64,000 bases of DNA from NCBI RefSeq assembly GCF_031458255.1, contig NZ_JAVDYC010000001.1, positions 8,666,501-8,730,500 of the forward strand. The letters run 5' to 3'. The stretch is from Catenuloplanes niger. GTDB lineage: Bacteria > Actinomycetota > Actinomycetes > Mycobacteriales > Micromonosporaceae. The position numbers were made by a program, and so were the translations under genes. Shown here piece after piece: positions 33,465 through 42,647 of this stretch. The notes below the pieces were generated by a model that was not told where the DNA came from, searched no databases, and saw only the letters and a program-made list of their open reading frames with translations. Each line of letters opens with the position of its first letter. The stretch's first letter is position 1.

Positions 33465-33472
33465 ACTCTCAT
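33465..33472 (+). promoter_or_regulatory. ACTCTCAT site before the DUF2993-MMPL pair
   Basis: ACTCTCAT is preceded 11 bp upstream by ACTCACGA, giving a tandem pair of the kind bound by OmpR-family regulators. It lies 44 bp before the DUF2993 start and after the kinase stop, so the pair probably has its own regulated promoter. Confidence 0.45.
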
Positions 33473-33516
33473 CGTTCCCGCACCGCCCCGGCATCCGCGG
33501 CTGGTGGCATGTCGAG

Positions 33517-34260
33517 GTGCTCAGAAAACCTTCGAAGGCCGTGGTCGCGGTCGCGGCCGTGGTGGCGCTCGCCGTGCCGGTCGCGGCGGACCGGATCACG
33601 GCCGTCCTGGCCGGTGACCGGCTGGCGGCGCGGCTGCGTTGCACGGCCGCGATCACCGGCGACGTGGACGTGACGCTCCGCGGCTTCCCGTTCCTGACCC
33701 AGCTGGCGCGCGGCGAGTTCGACGGCGTCAGCCTGCGCGCGGACCGGGTGACGGCACGCGACGTGCCGCTCGGCGACGTGCGCGTGGAGGCGCGCGGGCT
33801 GCGGGGCACGTCCGCGGACGCGCTGACCGCGAGCGCCGTGCTGCCGTACCCGGCGCTGACCGGGCTGGCCGGCGACGCGCTGTCCGGCCCCGGGCTCGCC
33901 GGCGCCGAGTTCGGCGGCGACGGCGGCCGGCTCACCATCACCACGACGCTGCCGGTCCGGGGCATGACCATGCCCGCGACCGTGTACGCGGACCTGACCG
34001 TGGACGGCAACCGGCTGACCGTCACGCCCGGTGAGATCGAGCTGGCCGGCCTGGGCCTGCGCGTGCCCGCGTCCCGCCTGCCGGACGGCATGGCCGGTGC
34101 GCGCACGGTTGCGCTGCCCGCGCTCCCGGACGGCCTGGTCTACCAGCGGATCTCCGCGACCACCGGCGGCCTGCTGCTGGTGGTCGCCGGCACCGGCTTC
34201 GACCTCGGCTCCGGCCGGGCCGACGAGGACAACAACTCCTGTGGGGGTACGCGCCGATGA
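33517..34260 (+). CDS. DUF2993 (LmeA-like) exported lipid-binding protein
   Basis: The 247-residue protein has an N-terminal signal or anchor helix (KAVVAVAAVVALAVPVAA) and the DUF2993 fold: DVDVTLRGFPFLTQLARGEF near residue 45, the GVSLRADRV strand, and repeated beta-alpha segments ending in GLVYQRISATTGGLLLVVAG. In mycobacteria the DUF2993 protein LmeA works in lipomannan elongation and binds phospholipid, so a periplasm-side lipid role is likely. GTG start chosen because the signal helix begins at once. Its stop overlaps the MMPL start (ATGA). Confidence 0.8.
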   Translation: MLRKPSKAVVAVAAVVALAVPVAADRITAVLAGDRLAARLRCTAAITGDVDVTLRGFPFLTQLARGEFDGVSLRADRVTARDVPLGDVRVEARGLRGTSADALTASAVLPYPALTGLAGDALSGPGLAGAEFGGDGGRLTITTTLPVRGMTMPATVYADLTVDGNRLTVTPGEIELAGLGLRVPASRLPDGMAGARTVALPALPDGLVYQRISATTGGLLLVVAGTGFDLGSGRADEDNNSCGGTRR

Positions 34261-36362
34261 GCACGATCGAGAGCGGCGCGGCGCACCGGGTGATGGCCCG
34301 CTGCGGGCGCGTCATCACCCGCCACCCGTGGCCGGTGATCGCTGCCTGGCTGCTGCTCACCGTCACGGTCGCCACGCTGGTGCTGGCGTTCGGGCGGCCG
34401 GTCGACGAGGACGCCACGCTGCCCGGCAGCGCCGGCCAGCACGGCCGCGACCTGCTGGAGGCGCACCTCGACGGTGCGGACAACGCGAACGGCCAGGTCA
34501 TCCTGCGCTCCGCCGGCGAGCGCCTGGACGACCCGGCCGTCGCGGCCGCGATCACGCGGACCGTGGACCGGATCCGTGGTGTGCCGCACGTCGACTCCGT
34601 CGGCGCGCCGGTGCTCGGCGCCGACGGCCGCACCGGCTATCTGGACGTGACGCTGGACGTCGGCCCGCAGGAGCTGACCCGGGCGATGACCGAGGACGTG
34701 ATGGACGCGGCCGGGACACCCGGCCTGGAGACGCTGCCCGGCGGCGCGCTGACCCGCGCGCAGCCCAGCACCGGTCACAGCGAGCTGATCGGCGTCACGG
34801 TCGCGCTGGCCGTGCTCGTCGTCGCGTTCGGCGGCCTGGTCGCGGCCGCGCTGCCGCTGGTCACTGCCGCGATCGTGCTGGTCGTCGGTATCGGCGCGAT
34901 CGGGTTGGCCGGCCACCTGACCGGCGTCCCGTCGGTGGCCACCACGCTCGGCACGATGATCGGGCTCGGCGTCGGCATCGACTACGCGCTGTTCCTGATC
35001 ACTCGCTACCGGGCGCTGCTGGCCCGTGGGCGGGACGTCCGGGACGCGGTCACGGAGACGGTGGCGTCGTCCGGCAGCGCGATCGTCTTCGCCGGCGGGA
35101 CCGTGGTGGTGGCGCTGTGCGGGCTGGGCGTGGCCGGCGTGCCCATCCTGACCACGCTCGGCTGGACGTCCGGCCTGGTCGTGGTGATTGCGGTCGGAGC
35201 CGCCACCACGCTGCTGCCGGCCCTGCTCACGCTGCTCGGCGCGCGCGTCGACGCGCTGCCGGTGCGCCGGGCCCGGACCGGCAGCGCGTCCGGGTGGGGC
35301 CGGCTGGCCGACCGCGTGATCCGCCACCCCTGGCGGTACGCGCTGACCAGCGGCGCGCTGCTGCTCGTGCTGGCCGCACCCACGCTGGCCATGACGCTGG
35401 GCCAGACCGACGCCGGTGACCGGCCCGCGTCGTCGGCCGAGCGGGCCGGCTACGACGCGATGGCGGCGGCGTTCGGGCCCGGCATCAACGGCCCGCTGAC
35501 CGTGGTGGCCGAGCTCAGCCCGGCCGCGACCGGCCCCGGCGATCCGCGGCTGGCGGCGCTGACCGGTGCGGCGGCGGGCGTGCCGGGTGTGGCGCGGGCC
35601 AACCCGGCCCGGCTCGCCCCGGACGGGCAGGTCGCGTCCGTGCGCGTCATCCCGGACACCGCGCCGTCCGACCCGGTCACGCTGGACACAGCCGGCCGAC
35701 TGGCCGCGCTCGACGTACCCGGAGCCGCTGTCTCGGTGACCGGTCAGACCGCGGTCCGCGGCGAGCTGGCCGACCGGGTTGCGGACCGGATGCCGCCGGT
35801 GATCGTGGTCGTGGTGCTGCTCAGTGGCCTGCTGGTGCTGGTCGCGTTCCGGGCGCCGGTGGTCGCGGCCAAGGCCGCGGCGATGAACCTGCTGTCGGTG
35901 GCCGCGGCCTACGGCGCGCTGACCGCGGTGTTCCAGTGGGGGTGGGGCGCGGAGCTGATCGGGCTGGACGGCCCGGTGCCGATCGAGGCGTACGTACCGA
36001 TGATGCTGTTCGCCCTGCTCTTCGGGCTGTCCATGGACTACGAGGTCTTTCTGCTCACCGCGGTCCGCGAGCACTGGGAGCGGACCGGCGACAACCGTCG
36101 CGCGGTCCGGGACGGCCTGGCCGAGACCGGTGTGGTGATCACTTCGGCCGCACTGATCATGGTGTGCGTGTTCGCCAGTTTCGTGCTCGGCGACGAACCG
36201 GTGATCAAGATGATGGGCCTCGGCCTGGCCGTGGCGATCACGGTCGACGCCACGGTGATCCGGGGCCTGCTGGTCCCGGCCGTCATGACGCTGCTCGGCG
36301 CGGCGAACTGGTGGACGCCGCGCCGGCGGGCCGCGGCCGTGATGCCCGAGCGGGCCGCCTGA
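34257..36362 (+). CDS. MMPL/RND-family membrane exporter
   Basis: The 701-residue protein has the duplicated RND topology: a first helix (WPVIAAWLLLTVTVATLVLA), a periplasmic loop, a 5-helix block with GLGVGIDYALFLITRYR, a second loop, and a second block with LFGLSMDYEVFLLTAVREHW. The two Asp-Tyr pairs are the proton-relay positions of MMPL transporters. Such proteins export lipids or siderophore-like molecules to the outer envelope. Length is typical of the smaller actinobacterial MMPLs. Translationally coupled to the DUF2993 gene, supporting joint lipid handling. Specific cargo unknown. Confidence 0.88.
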   Translation: MSTIESGAAHRVMARCGRVITRHPWPVIAAWLLLTVTVATLVLAFGRPVDEDATLPGSAGQHGRDLLEAHLDGADNANGQVILRSAGERLDDPAVAAAITRTVDRIRGVPHVDSVGAPVLGADGRTGYLDVTLDVGPQELTRAMTEDVMDAAGTPGLETLPGGALTRAQPSTGHSELIGVTVALAVLVVAFGGLVAAALPLVTAAIVLVVGIGAIGLAGHLTGVPSVATTLGTMIGLGVGIDYALFLITRYRALLARGRDVRDAVTETVASSGSAIVFAGGTVVVALCGLGVAGVPILTTLGWTSGLVVVIAVGAATTLLPALLTLLGARVDALPVRRARTGSASGWGRLADRVIRHPWRYALTSGALLLVLAAPTLAMTLGQTDAGDRPASSAERAGYDAMAAAFGPGINGPLTVVAELSPAATGPGDPRLAALTGAAAGVPGVARANPARLAPDGQVASVRVIPDTAPSDPVTLDTAGRLAALDVPGAAVSVTGQTAVRGELADRVADRMPPVIVVVVLLSGLLVLVAFRAPVVAAKAAAMNLLSVAAAYGALTAVFQWGWGAELIGLDGPVPIEAYVPMMLFALLFGLSMDYEVFLLTAVREHWERTGDNRRAVRDGLAETGVVITSAALIMVCVFASFVLGDEPVIKMMGLGLAVAITVDATVIRGLLVPAVMTLLGAANWWTPRRRAAAVMPERAA

Positions 36363-36425
36363 TACGGACTGTCCGGAATCGAACGCTGCGATCTCCCGGC
36401 CGGGGTCCGATGACACCCTGGCCGG

Positions 36426-38000
36426 TTGGAGCTGTTCGTGCTGGGACCCTTGACGGTGCGTCACGGCGGGCGGGACGGGGTGATGCCGGGCGCGAAGGCG
36501 CGGACCGTGCTCGGGCACCTGGTCGTGCACGCGGGACAGCTCGTGACGACGGACGCGCTGATCGCGGAGGTGTGGGCGGACGCGCCGCCGGCCACGGCCG
36601 CGAACACGCTGCAGACGTACGTGTCGCAGCTGCGCCGGCTGCTGGAGCCGGGCCGGGCGGCCGGGGAACGGCCGCGCGTGCTGCGTACCGTGCCGGGTGG
36701 CTACCTGCTCGACCTGCCACCGGACCAGCCGGACAGCCGGCGGTTCGAGGAGGCGGTGCGGCGTGCGCGGGCCGCGGTCGAGGAGCGGGAATACGACAAG
36801 GCGGCGGATCTGCTGCACGCGGCGCTCGGCTGGTGGCGCGGTCCCGCCTACGGCACCGTGCCGGGCGAGACCGCGGCCCGGGAGGCGGCGCGGCTGGCGG
36901 AGTGCCGGCTGGCCGCCACGGAGCTGCGGATCGACGCGGATCTGGCGCTCGGCCGGCACGCCGAGATCGTGGGGGAGCTGGAGCGGTTCGTCGCGGAGCA
37001 GCCGTGGCGGGAGCGGCCGGTGGCGCAGCTGATGCTGGCGCTGTACCGCTGCCACCGCCAGGCGGACGCACTCGCGGTGCACCGGGCGGCGCGACTGCGG
37101 CTGGTGGACGAGCTGGGCGTCGAGCCGGGACCGGAGCTGCGGGCGCTGGAGCAGCGCATCCTCCGCCAGGACCCGGATCTGCTGCCGGACGGCGGCACCC
37201 CGGCACCGGCCCCGGCGACACCACGGGCCGCGCCGTCGCATGCCGCTGTACCGCAGGTCGCGTCACCGCAGGTCGTGCCGCCCCAGGTCGCGCCGCCCCA
37301 GTCCGCGCCGCCGCAGGCCGCGCCGCCGCCTATTGGACCGCCCGAGCCACGGATGATCGCGACCGCCACCCCGCGGGCCGCGACCGTATCGCGGGCCACG
37401 CCCGAGCCACTCCGGACGCCGGACACCGGCACGCCGGACACCGGTACGCCGGGAGCCAGGACACCGGCGGTCGGTCGCCGGCGAGCGTGGTGGCGGGGGA
37501 TCGCCGCCGGGGTCGCGCTGCTGCTCGCGGCGGGTGCCGGGACCGCGGTGCTCGCCTCCCGGCGTACCGCTGATGCCGCCGGTGGCGTCTTTCACGAATT
37601 CGATCTGGCGGTACGCCCCGGGCTCGGCTACGACCTGGACATCCCGGACGGCCGGCCGAGCGACTGGCACGCGACCAACAATCCGCGCTCGCCCGACTAC
37701 GACTTCCTCGACCTCTACCGCACCAGCCCGGAATCCGCGCACGACCAGCTCTCCGGCGTCGACCTGACCAACACGAACGCGTTCAACGCGATCCACGCGG
37801 TCAACCGCACCGACCCGCCCGGTACGTGCCGGGGCCTGCCGCGGGACGGTGGCGGCAACGTGCGGCTGGCCGCGCTGGCCGCGGGTGCGCGGATCTGCCT
37901 GCGCACCCACGACCGGCGCTGGGCGATGCTGACCGTGACCCGGATGCCGGAGACCCGCGAGGCCGTGCTGGCCCTGCGGGTCACCGTCCTGAACGACTGA
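36426..38000 (+). CDS. Membrane-anchored BTAD (AfsR/SARP-type) transcriptional regulator with exported C-terminal domain
   Basis: The 524-residue protein starts with a Trans_reg_C winged helix (LFVLGPLTVRHGGRD; TTDALIAEVWADAPPATAAN) and a BTAD domain (about residues 98-245, ending DELGVEPGPELRALEQRIL). A Pro/Thr-rich linker of about 100 residues leads to a single membrane helix (GIAAGVALLLAAGAGTAVLA, near 360-380) and about 140 exported residues with two Cys (GTCRGLP; ARICLRTHD). SARP regulators are normally cytosolic, so a CadC/ToxR-like transmembrane design is unusual. TTG start; the strand LFVLGPL begins directly after it. Targets are unknown; no biosynthetic cluster adjoins it. Confidence 0.82.
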   Translation: MELFVLGPLTVRHGGRDGVMPGAKARTVLGHLVVHAGQLVTTDALIAEVWADAPPATAANTLQTYVSQLRRLLEPGRAAGERPRVLRTVPGGYLLDLPPDQPDSRRFEEAVRRARAAVEEREYDKAADLLHAALGWWRGPAYGTVPGETAAREAARLAECRLAATELRIDADLALGRHAEIVGELERFVAEQPWRERPVAQLMLALYRCHRQADALAVHRAARLRLVDELGVEPGPELRALEQRILRQDPDLLPDGGTPAPAPATPRAAPSHAAVPQVASPQVVPPQVAPPQSAPPQAAPPPIGPPEPRMIATATPRAATVSRATPEPLRTPDTGTPDTGTPGARTPAVGRRRAWWRGIAAGVALLLAAGAGTAVLASRRTADAAGGVFHEFDLAVRPGLGYDLDIPDGRPSDWHATNNPRSPDYDFLDLYRTSPESAHDQLSGVDLTNTNAFNAIHAVNRTDPPGTCRGLPRDGGGNVRLAALAAGARICLRTHDRRWAMLTVTRMPETREAVLALRVTVLND

Positions 38001-39191
38001 TCAGCAGGTGCGCGCGGCCACGCACGGGTCGAGCACGCGCAGGTTGCTCCACACCACGGCCATCCAGTCGAGCTGCGGGTTCGGGTCGCCGGTCCGGCCG
38101 TAGAGCTTCGCCACGTAGGAGGTGACGCCGCCCTCGGTGTACGGCTCCCAGTTGTCCTTGCCGTACTTCAGCCACGGGTCGGCCTGCCCGAACGCGGTGT
38201 ACTGGTTGCCGGACTCGATCTCGATGGAGAAGAGGTTCCGCGAGCCGGTGTCGCCGAAGTACATGCCGTACTCGGCCATCGCCCGGAGGAAGACCTTCTT
38301 CCACTCCTGCACCGGCAGCGCGTCGATCTCGGCGCGCGTCATGTCCAGCTGCAGCAGCGCGCCCATCGGCGGCGCGTTGAGCGGGTTCGCGCAGGGCCGG
38401 CCCTTGCCGCGGGCCGGGTAGACCGCGGTGCCGTTGTCGCAGTCGATGACGATGTTCAGCGCGTGGTCGATCCGGCCGGCCACCAGCTCCTCGGCCCGGA
38501 CGCGCCCGGCCAGTCCGGCGAAGTGCGCGGCGGTGCCGTGCCCGACGCCGCCGCCGGGCGGTTCGCAGTTGGTGCCGTCCGCGGGGACGCCGGCGCAGTC
38601 GCCGACGATCCGGGACCGGCCGCCGAACGAGATCTGCAGCGTGCCGCCGGGTGCGGGCAGGCCGGTGCCGCGGACCTGCCACATGTCGTACGACCAGCCG
38701 GTGGCCTGGTCGACCACGGTCAGGTGCCGGTCCGCGGTGGCCGGCGCGGACCAGCCGCCCTCCGGTGCGGCCTGCGCCGGGATCGGCACCAGCAGGCCGT
38801 CGATGGTGAAGTTGCCGCCGTACTCGACGCAGTCGACGCGGAATACCGGGTCGCCGGGCTGGGCGTAGTAGGTCGGTTCGCCGCCGTGCCCGGCCGGGTC
38901 CGCGGTCAGGTGCCCGACGTAGTCGCGCGCCGAGATGTCGCCGAGCACCCGGCCGACGATCGCGCTCGACTGCGCCATCAGCCGCGGGTTCGCCGGGATC
39001 GGGGTGTTGAACGGGCTGGTCGCCTCGAACGGCCGCCAGCACGCGGGCGGCCAGTTGCCGGGCCCGTAGGAACCCCAGGCCGGCGTGCACGCGGCCGGGG
39101 TGGCGGCCGGCGCGGCCGGCGCGGGCGCCGGTGCGGCGAGCGTGCCGGTCGCCACGAGCAGCGCCGCGGCGAGGCGGTACAGCGGTGTCAT
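38001..39191 (-). CDS. Secreted protein of unknown function
   Basis: The 396-residue protein has a clear signal peptide (LYRLAAALLVATGTLAAPAP) and a mature part beginning with a Cys/Trp-rich stretch (ACTPAWGSYGPGNWPPACW) and SPFNTPIPANP. It contains regularly placed Cys (VDCVEYGG; GDCAGVP; CDNGTAVYPARG; final LDPCVAARTC) and HGTAAHFAGL, suggesting disulfides and perhaps a metal or hydrolase site. I do not recognise a family with certainty; polysaccharide-active or structural roles are possible. The ATG has GAGGT four bases upstream. Its stop abuts the stop of the convergent BTAD gene with no gap. An ACTCTCAC motif lies 75 bp upstream. Confidence 0.7.
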   Translation of the reverse strand: MTPLYRLAAALLVATGTLAAPAPAPAAPAATPAACTPAWGSYGPGNWPPACWRPFEATSPFNTPIPANPRLMAQSSAIVGRVLGDISARDYVGHLTADPAGHGGEPTYYAQPGDPVFRVDCVEYGGNFTIDGLLVPIPAQAAPEGGWSAPATADRHLTVVDQATGWSYDMWQVRGTGLPAPGGTLQISFGGRSRIVGDCAGVPADGTNCEPPGGGVGHGTAAHFAGLAGRVRAEELVAGRIDHALNIVIDCDNGTAVYPARGKGRPCANPLNAPPMGALLQLDMTRAEIDALPVQEWKKVFLRAMAEYGMYFGDTGSRNLFSIEIESGNQYTAFGQADPWLKYGKDNWEPYTEGGVTSYVAKLYGRTGDPNPQLDWMAVVWSNLRVLDPCVAARTC

Positions 39192-39265
39192 CGATACCTC
39201 CACGGTGGTGAGTGGACGTGCCCCCTCACGGTCCCGGCGCCGCTGGAGAACCGCTGAAGGTCCGC

Positions 39266-39273
39266 GTGAGAGT
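39266..39273 (-). promoter_or_regulatory. ACTCTCAC site before the secreted-protein gene
   Basis: On the minus strand ACTCTCAC lies 75 bp before the start codon. It shares seven of eight bases with the two sites of the two-component locus. The 233-bp divergent region also holds an AT-rich block (39320-39350) likely to include promoter elements for the plus-strand gene. Confidence 0.35.
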
Positions 39274-39424
39274 TCCTGGACATCGCGCGTCTGTCCTGTT
39301 TGACCGTACTTTTGCACGACTCAGGAAAAAGTTAATTCCGCACGATCGAAAGATGTAGACGTACCGACGGAAGTACTTCAGGATGTTCACAGCCCTGAAT
39401 CACACCCGTAACCCGGGAGCGCAG

Positions 39425-42388
39425 ATGAGAAAACGTCTGTCCGTGGCCGCCGTGATCGTGACAAGTCTGATAGCGACGCCCACACCGGCGTTCGCGGTCG
39501 ACCCGCCAGCGCAGGAGCCGGGGGTGACGCTCCGGACGTACGACATCGGGGTGCCGCTCAGCAAGGTCTGCGAACTCAAGCCCGGCCAGACGCCCAACGT
39601 GGACAAGCTGATGCCCACGATCGACTGGTCCACCGACGCGGACTTCGGGCTCGCGTCCAACTTCGTCACGCACGCGATCGCGAACCTGACCGCGCCGTCC
39701 GCCGGGGCGTACACGTTCCGGCTGACCAGTGACGACGGCTCGAGGCTGTGGATCGGCGACAGGCTCGTCATCGACCACGACGGGCTGCACGGCGTCGATC
39801 CGCCGAAGGAGGGCACGATCGACCTGACCGCGGGCGTGCACCCGCTGCGGATCGAGCACTTCGAGCGGGACGGCGGCCAGGAGCTGCGGCTCGCCTGGCG
39901 TACCCCCGGCGCGGGTGACTTCGAGACCGTGCCGAACAGCGCGCTGACCACGGACGCGGGTGTGGTCCGGGTGACCGCGCCGGGCCGCAAGGAGTGCGTC
40001 TCCGGCACCGACACCCCCGGTGACGGGCTGCCGCTGGCCGGCGTCAACCCCGGGTACGACCTCACGAACCTGCGCCCGCCGGGCTTCGAGCCGCAGGTCA
40101 GCGGCATCGCGTGGCGGCCGGACAAGAAGATGGTGATCACCACCTGGGGTGGTTCGGACACCGTCGCCGGCGAGGTGTACCTGGTCGAGAACGTGACCGG
40201 GAAGACCGGCCCGGACAGCGTGAAATACAAGAAGATCGCCGACGGGCTCAAGGAGCCGATGGGCGTGGCCGTGGTCGACGGCATGGTCTACGTGTCACAG
40301 AAGCACGAGCTGACCGAGCTGCGCGACACCGACAAGGACGACGTGCTGGACACCCGGCGGACCGTGGCCACCTGGCCGTTCGGCGGGAACTTCCACGAGT
40401 TCGCGTTCGGGCTGCTCTACCGGAACGGCAAGTTCTACCTCAACCTCTCCGTGTCGATCAACTACGGTGGCGCGACCACGGACCCGCAGCCGGTCGGCGG
40501 GCGCGGCACGCACATCGTCGTGGACCGCAGGAGCGGCGAGGTCACCACGGTCGCCGGCGGCCTGCGCACGCCGAACGGCATCGGCTGGGGGCCGAACAAC
40601 TCCATCTACGTGACCGACAACCAGGGTGGCTGGCTCCCGTCGTCGAAGCTGATCAAGATCCAGGACGGCGCGTTCTTCAACCACTACACGAACCCGGACG
40701 GTCCGTTCGACGCGAAGGCGCCGACCCGGCCGGTGCTGTGGCTGCCGCAGAACCAGATCGGCAACTCGCCGAGCACGCCGGTGCTGCTGGACTCCGGGAC
40801 GTACCGTGGGCAGCTGCTGATCGGTGACGTCACCTACGGCGGGCTGCAGCGCGCCGCGCTGGAGACCGTCAACGGCGTGGAGCAGGGCGCGGTGTTCCGC
40901 CACACGCAGGGCCTCGAGGCCGGCATCAACCGGGTGTCGGTCGGCCCGGACGGCGCGATCTACGTCGGCGGGCTCGGCGCGGACGGCAACTGGGGCCAGG
41001 AGGGCAAGCTCCGGTTCGGCCTGCAAAAGCTCACGCCGAACAAGACCTCCGTCTTCGACATGAAGACGATGAAGGCGGTCGAGGGCGGCTTCAAGATCGA
41101 GTACACCGAGCCGCTGTCCGACGCCACGATCGCGAAGCTGCCCACGGCGTACCAGCTGCAGCAGTGGCGGTACGTGCCGACCGAGCAGTACGGCGGCCCG
41201 GAGGTCGACACCGAGGCGCTGCAGGTGACCGGCGCGAAGGTCTCCGCCGACCGGAAGACCGTGACGCTGACCGTGCCCGGCCTGCGCCGCGACCGCGTCG
41301 TCCACCTGCGCTCGCCGCGCCCGTTCGCGGCCCGGGACGGCGAGACGCTGTGGAGCACCGAGGCGTGGTACACGATGAACGAGCTGCCCGGCAAGAAGGC
41401 GCAGCAGGTCTACTACGAGGCCGAGGAGGGCAACCGGGAGGGCGGCGCGTCGCTGGCCACCGACCACCGCGGCTACTCCGGCGTCGGCTTCACCGCCGGC
41501 TTCGGCAAGCTCAACGCGTCCACCACCATGCACGTCACCGTGGACCGGGCCGGCGGCCACGCGGTCGGGCTGCGCTACTCCAACGGCCCGGACCCGTTCA
41601 GCGGCACCAAGACGGTCAGCGTGCACGTCAACGGGCGCAAGGTGAAGCAGGTGTCGCTGCCGTCCACGGTCACCTGGGAGGAGTGGGCGACCGTCACCGA
41701 GAAGCTGAACCTGCGCAAGGGCGCCAACACCATCCAGTTCCGGGTGGACGCGCTCGACACCGGGCACGTCAACCTCGACCTGATCAGCGTCCGCGAGTGG
41801 GGCAAGCGCATCACGCTCTTCGACGGCGGCTCGCTCGACAACTGGATCCACACGGACGGCCGCCGTGCCCAGTGGCCGGTCCTGCCCGCGACGAAGGCAA
41901 CCGAGGTGTGCTGCGGTGACCTGCGGACCAAGGACGCGTACGGCGACTACAAGCTGCACGTCGAGTTCAAGGTGCCGCTGCTGCCGCCGGACGTCACCGG
42001 CCAGGACCGCGGCAACAGCGGCGTCTACCAGCAGGAGCGCTACGAGCTGCAGATCCTCGACTCGTTCGGCGACACCACGCTGAACAACAACGAGGCCGGC
42101 GCGATCTACCAGCTGAAGCCGCCGGACGTGAACGCGGCCACCGCGCCGGAGACGTGGCAGACCTACGACATCACGTTCCGCGCGGCCCGCTACGACGCCG
42201 CCGGCGTCAAGACCGAGAACGCGCGCATCACGGTCGTCTGGAACGGCAAGAAGATCCACGACAACGTGCAGATCCCGGCCGGCACCGGCGGCAACATCCC
42301 GGAGGGCCCGTCCACCGGCGCGATCCGCCTCCAGGACCACGGCAACAAGGTCCAGTACCGCAACATCTGGATCGAGCCGGCACTGTAG
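39425..42388 (+). CDS. Secreted multidomain protein: PA14, beta-propeller dehydrogenase-like, CBM6-like and 3-keto-glycoside hydrolase-like (DUF1080) domains
   Basis: The 987-residue protein has a signal peptide (RKRLSVAAVIVTSLIATPTP, cleaved after AFA). A PA14 domain follows (about 35-165; YTFRLTSDDGSRLWIGDRL). Then comes a propeller of the PQQ-sugar-dehydrogenase-like, membrane-bound dehydrogenase type (about 190-540; LKEPMGVAVVDGMVYVSQKH, GLRTPNGIGWGPNNSIYVTD). An Ig-like linker and a CBM6/35-type domain (about 655-790; YYEAEEGNREGG ... NLDLISV) lead to a 3-keto-disaccharide hydrolase domain (about 795-987; ITLFDGGSLDNWIHTDG, GNSGVYQQERYELQILDSFG). Probably extracellular oxidation and cleavage of glycosides. 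ATG with GGGAG upstream; a strong terminator follows. Single-gene transcript. Confidence 0.85.
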   Translation: MRKRLSVAAVIVTSLIATPTPAFAVDPPAQEPGVTLRTYDIGVPLSKVCELKPGQTPNVDKLMPTIDWSTDADFGLASNFVTHAIANLTAPSAGAYTFRLTSDDGSRLWIGDRLVIDHDGLHGVDPPKEGTIDLTAGVHPLRIEHFERDGGQELRLAWRTPGAGDFETVPNSALTTDAGVVRVTAPGRKECVSGTDTPGDGLPLAGVNPGYDLTNLRPPGFEPQVSGIAWRPDKKMVITTWGGSDTVAGEVYLVENVTGKTGPDSVKYKKIADGLKEPMGVAVVDGMVYVSQKHELTELRDTDKDDVLDTRRTVATWPFGGNFHEFAFGLLYRNGKFYLNLSVSINYGGATTDPQPVGGRGTHIVVDRRSGEVTTVAGGLRTPNGIGWGPNNSIYVTDNQGGWLPSSKLIKIQDGAFFNHYTNPDGPFDAKAPTRPVLWLPQNQIGNSPSTPVLLDSGTYRGQLLIGDVTYGGLQRAALETVNGVEQGAVFRHTQGLEAGINRVSVGPDGAIYVGGLGADGNWGQEGKLRFGLQKLTPNKTSVFDMKTMKAVEGGFKIEYTEPLSDATIAKLPTAYQLQQWRYVPTEQYGGPEVDTEALQVTGAKVSADRKTVTLTVPGLRRDRVVHLRSPRPFAARDGETLWSTEAWYTMNELPGKKAQQVYYEAEEGNREGGASLATDHRGYSGVGFTAGFGKLNASTTMHVTVDRAGGHAVGLRYSNGPDPFSGTKTVSVHVNGRKVKQVSLPSTVTWEEWATVTEKLNLRKGANTIQFRVDALDTGHVNLDLISVREWGKRITLFDGGSLDNWIHTDGRRAQWPVLPATKATEVCCGDLRTKDAYGDYKLHVEFKVPLLPPDVTGQDRGNSGVYQQERYELQILDSFGDTTLNNNEAGAIYQLKPPDVNAATAPETWQTYDITFRAARYDAAGVKTENARITVVWNGKKIHDNVQIPAGTGGNIPEGPSTGAIRLQDHGNKVQYRNIWIEPAL

Positions 42389-42400
42389 GAACCGCTTCCC

Positions 42401-42433
42401 GGGCCCCGGCGGCATCTGCCGCCGGGGCCCTTT
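42401..42433 (+). terminator. Strong intrinsic terminator
   Basis: A perfect 14-bp stem (GGGCCCCGGCGGCA and complement, with TC at the apex) followed by TTT begins 12 bp after the stop codon. One of the few canonical U-tract terminators here. Confidence 0.85.
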
Positions 42434-42647
42434 CCATGCCCGATCTGCCCGCTTCCGGCGGCGCGGGTCCCGCACGCTCCCGCGGGCACCGGTCGGCCGC
42501 GGGCGGCCTCCCTGTCGGATCCGTGGCCGCACGACCGGGACGCACGGCCGTCGCTCGTGGCCCTGCTCGCGGGGGTCGGCCGCGCCGCGGTTTCGGATCT
42601 GACCGTCCGGGTAGGACAGCGTCGTCGAACCGAAGCCAGGAGGCCTC

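Noticed and set aside
34140-37241. A 1033-codon open frame on the minus strand
   Set aside because: Antisense shadow of the MMPL and BTAD genes; low-complexity Arg/Gly/His-rich translation with no domain, typical of GC-rich DNA.
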